Assembly: GCA_021205645.1 (NCBI GenBank)
Contig: JAJPXE010000071.1
Coordinates: 1 to 7,569 of the forward strand
DNA length: 7,569 nucleotides
DNA from: Candidatus Gastranaerophilales bacterium
GTDB taxonomy: Bacteria > Cyanobacteriota > Vampirovibrionia > Gastranaerophilales > Gastranaerophilaceae
Direction of reading: 5' to 3'
Position numbers and translations under genes: made by a program. Shown here piece after piece: positions 6,320 through 7,569 of the stretch. The notes beneath the pieces are model-generated. The model was not told where the DNA came from and ran no database searches. It worked only from the letters and a program-made list of their open reading frames with translations. Positions within the stretch are counted from its first letter, which is position 1. Every line of letters begins with the position of its first letter.

Positions 6320-6349
6320 TTGTATATTTAGCACACTTATTATTATAGT
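6320..6349 (+). promoter_or_regulatory. Putative promoter in the ahcY-emrA gap
   Basis: TTGTAT (6320-6325) and TATAGT (6344-6349) are spaced by 18 bases, a plausible sigma-70-type pair. It points into a gap with no ORF but with several hairpins. Upstream, TGTCACCTGTGTAACA (6272-6287) is an imperfect dyad of the TGTNA-N6-TNACA kind bound by CRP/FNR-family regulators, centred about 76 bases before the expected transcript start. In AT-rich DNA such matches arise by chance, so this is tentative. Confidence 0.3.
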
Positions 6350-6355
6350 GGATAA

Positions 6356-6494
6356 ATTTGCGATTAGGTTAATCACAGATTTATTGCTGAATACGAGAAA
6401 GTATTATTAACAGCAAACACTTAAAACATTAGCAACACAAAGACAAAATACAGCCTGCGGCTGCAGAATGCGGTTACAGACTGTATTTTGTTTT
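6356..6494 (+). ncRNA. Candidate structured small RNA
   Basis: The stretch after the putative promoter has no ORF but holds three hairpins in series: GATTA-GGT-TAATC (6362-6374), TTGCTGAATAC with GTATT and CAGCAA around a GAGAAA loop with a 5-base bulge (6384-6416), and a long stem at 6440-6494 whose 3' arm is T-rich and could end the transcript. This would make an RNA of about 140 bases. Alternatively the last stem belongs only to the minus-strand emrA gene and the others are chance. It does not match SRP RNA, tmRNA or a 6S RNA that I can recognise. Confidence 0.22.
6440..6494 (-). terminator. Long-stem terminator after emrA (possibly bidirectional)
   Basis: A 14-bp stem (6440-6453 with 6481-6494, one G-T pair; core ACAAAATACAG / CTGTATTTTGT) encloses 27 bases, which include a small inner hairpin CTGC-GGCT-GCAG (6455-6466). 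It starts 34 bases beyond the emrA stop. On the minus strand the T-rich run is mostly within the 3' arm and continues as TTTGTG. Flanking A and T runs would allow function in both directions. The large loop is atypical. Confidence 0.6.
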
Positions 6495-6528
6495 ATAACA
6501 TGTAATTACCTGTTTATGCATTCAATAA

Positions 6529-7530
6529 TTATTTTATCTTTACTCTCGGCTCAACAGACATGCCCGGAACTATGGAGTAATTAATCAGGTCGTTCTTGTC
6601 TGTGAATACGATTTTAACGGGTATTCTTTGAACGATTTTAACGAACGAGCCGACAGCATTTTCTGGCGGGAACAAACTCGATTTTGCACCGGAGCTGCGC
6701 TGGATACTGTCAATTTTACCTGAAAATTTATGTTTAGGATAAGTATCTATTTTCATTTTAACAGGCATGCCCGGTTTCATGTGTTCAAGCTGTGTTTCTT
6801 TATAGTTAGCGACGACCCAGACATTAGTCGGAACAAGAGTAAAAAGCGGCGAGCCTGCCGAGACCATCATGCCTTTTTCGACCCTTTTTGACGAAACCGT
6901 TCCGTCCTGCGGTGCGTAGATTGTTGTATAAGAAAGATTCAGAGCAGCGGCATCTCGTTGTGCTTTCAGGGTCTCCAGATCCGCATCGGCAACACTTGTA
7001 CCCTGTGAGAATATTTCCTCTTTTGAGCGGACATGACTTGCCATTAAAGAGTCGCGTTTCGTTATCGCATTATCAAGTGTTTGTTTAGATACGGCACCTG
7101 CCGCATACAGTGCGGTATATCTATCCACATCTTTATTAGCTACCTCCAGTTCGGATTTTACAGCCTTAAGGTTAGCTACCGCATTTTTCTGGTCAAGGAT
7201 TTTCTTTTTATATGCGGCATCTGCCTGATTAAATCTGACCTGATAATCTCTGGGGTCGATTTTTGCAATAGGGTCGCCCGCTTTTACGTGTTGGTTATCA
7301 ACAACATACACCTCAATAATCTCGCCTGATATTTTTGGTGCTACACTAACTGTTGTTGTTTCGACATAAGCATCATCTGTTGTTTGATATCTCATTTCGT
7401 TCAACAAGTATACTCCTGCTATAAGAGCTATAACACCTATTATCGAGAGAAATATTTTTTTCTTTTTTTGTTTCTTTGCATCAGTTTCATTTTCAACTGG
7501 TTTTGTGTTTTCGTTTTTTAATTCTTCCAT
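6529..7530 (-). CDS. EmrA/HlyD-type membrane fusion protein of an efflux pump
   Basis: This is the periplasmic adaptor that links an inner-membrane transporter (typically EmrB-like, MFS) to an outer-membrane TolC-type channel. The 333-residue protein has a cytoplasmic basic N-terminus (to about 25), one membrane anchor (26-44), the EmrA-like TTDDAYVETT (50-59), a first lipoyl half (about 60-93), an alpha-helical hairpin (about 95-200, heptad-rich), a second lipoyl half (DGTVSSKRVEKGMMVSAGSPLF, split at 209-230), and a beta-barrel with NYKETQLEHMKPGMPV (242-257). Toward the end VGSFVKIVQRIPVKI and IVPGMSVEPRV follow EmrA closely. The start is supported by GAGGT just upstream. A terminator follows, so emrB is not downstream; it may lie beyond the right edge or elsewhere. 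The substrate cannot be told. An outer membrane is implied. I am sure of the family, less sure of EmrA over related adaptors. Confidence 0.92.
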   Translation of the reverse strand: MEELKNENTKPVENETDAKKQKKKKIFLSIIGVIALIAGVYLLNEMRYQTTDDAYVETTTVSVAPKISGEIIEVYVVDNQHVKAGDPIAKIDPRDYQVRFNQADAAYKKKILDQKNAVANLKAVKSELEVANKDVDRYTALYAAGAVSKQTLDNAITKRDSLMASHVRSKEEIFSQGTSVADADLETLKAQRDAAALNLSYTTIYAPQDGTVSSKRVEKGMMVSAGSPLFTLVPTNVWVVANYKETQLEHMKPGMPVKMKIDTYPKHKFSGKIDSIQRSSGAKSSLFPPENAVGSFVKIVQRIPVKIVFTDKNDLINYSIVPGMSVEPRVKIK

Positions 7531-7539
7531 GTCTACCTC

Positions 7540-7559
7540 ATTTAATTAAATACGTATTT
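7540..7559. promoter_or_regulatory. Two overlapping perfect palindromes upstream of emrA homologue
   Basis: ATTTAATTAAAT (7540-7551) and AAATACGTATTT (7548-7559) are both perfect 12-base palindromes sharing four bases. They lie 10-29 bases before the emrA-like start. AT-rich palindromes at this place are typical operators for MarR or TetR repressors, which often control emr-type pumps. The window ends 10 bases later, so it is not known whether a promoter or the end of another gene lies there. A frame reading EVVEIRI then TAA at 7548-7546 would fit an upstream gene's end. Confidence 0.4.
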
Positions 7560-7569
7560 CTACAACTTC

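Noticed and set aside
6888..7329. Plus-strand ORFs of 66 and 82 codons opposite the emrA homologue
   Set aside because: Antisense shadows of a well-supported membrane fusion protein.
407..7530. Possible TGA recoding, since all eight complete genes end in TAA or TAG
   Set aside because: No in-frame TGA occurs in any gene and Trp is coded by TGG; eight stops are too few to infer a changed code.

Overview
The window looks like chromosomal housekeeping DNA from an AT-rich bacterium of the cyanobacterial lineage. It most resembles the non-photosynthetic, gut-type sister group (Melainabacteria / Gastranaerophilales). This placement is inferred from remembered sequence resemblance, not from a search. 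The S12, L20 and S-adenosylhomocysteine hydrolase proteins read very much like cyanobacterial orthologues, and the RNase P RNA is type A with a loop L15 that appears to lack the GGU tRNA-CCA-binding motif, a known cyanobacterial trait. The low GC content and the unknown flanking proteins point away from typical photosynthetic cyanobacteria. No photosynthesis, mobile-element, CRISPR or phage genes are visible.

Layout. On the minus strand at the left edge is the 5' part of an unrecognised gene (320 to 1), then a strong hairpin terminator, then rpsG and rpsL (S7 and S12; rpsL is transcribed first). A divergent intergenic region of about 300 bases follows. On the plus strand come rpmI-rplT (L35, L20), a terminator, rnpB (RNase P RNA), an AT-rich leader, glmS, a 57-codon unknown ORF starting one base after glmS, and ahcY, closed by a strong terminator at 6191-6219. 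From 6220 to 6528 there is no gene, but there are several hairpins and a promoter-like pair that could mark a small RNA. On the minus strand at the right is an EmrA-type membrane fusion protein, with two overlapping AT-rich palindromes just upstream of its start.

How the parts relate. The left half serves translation: two 30S proteins, two 50S proteins and the tRNA 5'-processing ribozyme. The usual neighbours are absent: fusA/tuf do not follow rpsG, and infC does not precede rpmI, so both classical ribosomal operons are cut down to two genes. The middle makes glucosamine-6-phosphate for the cell envelope (GlmS) and clears S-adenosylhomocysteine from methylation reactions (AhcY). The EmrA homologue is the periplasmic adaptor of a probable drug or metabolite efflux pump whose other parts are not in view.

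I found no convincing new multi-gene system. The items most worth checking are the candidate structured RNA at about 6356-6494, the small ORF between glmS and ahcY, the L15 loop of the RNase P RNA, and the double palindrome before emrA.
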